A stretch of DNA of 64,000 bases from Shewanella benthica (GTDB lineage: Bacteria > Pseudomonadota > Gammaproteobacteria > Enterobacterales > Shewanellaceae), in assembly GCA_023284085.1 (NCBI GenBank), contig JAKVHY010000002.1, positions 186,001 through 250,000 on the forward strand, read 5' to 3'. The notes under the pieces were generated by a model. It saw only the letters and a program-made list of their open reading frames with translations. It did no database searches and was not told the origin of the DNA. Shown piece after piece: positions 63,984-64,000 of this stretch (its first letter is position 1; every line of letters begins with the position of its first letter). The position numbers were made by a program, and so were the translations under genes.

Positions 63984-64000
63984 ATCACACGTGATATAGT

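Noticed and set aside
1..64000. CRISPR array, tRNA, rRNA, transposase or integrase genes
   Set aside because: I saw no regularly spaced repeats with unique spacers, no tRNA or rRNA signatures, and no ORF resembling a transposase or integrase in the window.

Overview
The window looks like the chromosome of a Shewanella-type marine gammaproteobacterium. The evidence is a conserved backbone (ygfB-ubiH-ubiI-gcvTHP, zapA-ssrS, fau), an Mtr/Dms-type outer-membrane electron conduit, a hug/hut heme-uptake locus and many short palindromic intergenic repeats. Gene content and gene order support this assignment, but no phylogenetic marker was tested.

Layout. 1-7.5 kb (mostly minus strand): glycine cleavage (gcvP partial, gcvH, gcvT), ubiquinone hydroxylases ubiI and ubiH, and ygfB, divergent from zapA. 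7.6-8.4 kb: 6S RNA (ssrS), whose 3' end and terminator region are tandemly duplicated. 8.98-17.3 kb: a five-gene operon with a decaheme cytochrome (DmsE/MtrA type), an MtrB-type barrel (DmsF), a Tat-exported molybdopterin reductase with a lipobox (DmsA), a 4x[4Fe-4S] subunit (DmsB) and an unrecognised 768-residue lipoprotein. Together they could carry electrons through the outer membrane to an enzyme at the cell surface. 17.4-20.5 kb: a small unknown gene, a TetR regulator and a divergent OPT-family transporter. A degenerate 6S 3' end at 20.65 kb suggests that 8.1-20.7 kb was inserted at ssrS. 20.9-26.7 kb: three adjacent genes (GDPD-like lipoprotein, PEGA-domain membrane protein, DnaJ-type zinc-finger membrane protein) that I cannot assign to a known system. 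fau, the usual neighbour of ssrS, follows only at 26.8 kb.

27.7-46 kb: chromosomal genes including an NlpE-like lipoprotein, an M9-type collagenase, ung, two tandem prepilin-like genes, a LysE exporter, an S10 carboxypeptidase, a TonB-dependent receptor, a sigma-54 activator followed by ccoG with a candidate enhancer and sigma-54 promoter between them, an acyl-CoA ligase and a lipase-like hydrolase.

46-51.3 kb is accessory and AT-richer: dispersed repeats, a small conserved-looking gene, a PD-(D/E)XK-like nuclease, two paralogous small genes (the second frameshifted) and a 272-residue unknown gene lying between two sequences with integron attC architecture. No integrase is visible, so this resembles orphan cassettes.

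51.6-64 kb: an ABC exporter, then a complete heme-uptake region. hutX-hutZ and the receptor gene read leftward, and tonB-exbB-exbD-hmuT-hmuU-hmuV-hutW read rightward, with Fur-box-like sequences at 57.37 and 62.51 kb. The receptor and TonB/ExbBD move heme across the outer membrane, HmuTUV across the inner membrane, and HutX/HutZ/HutW handle it in the cytoplasm.
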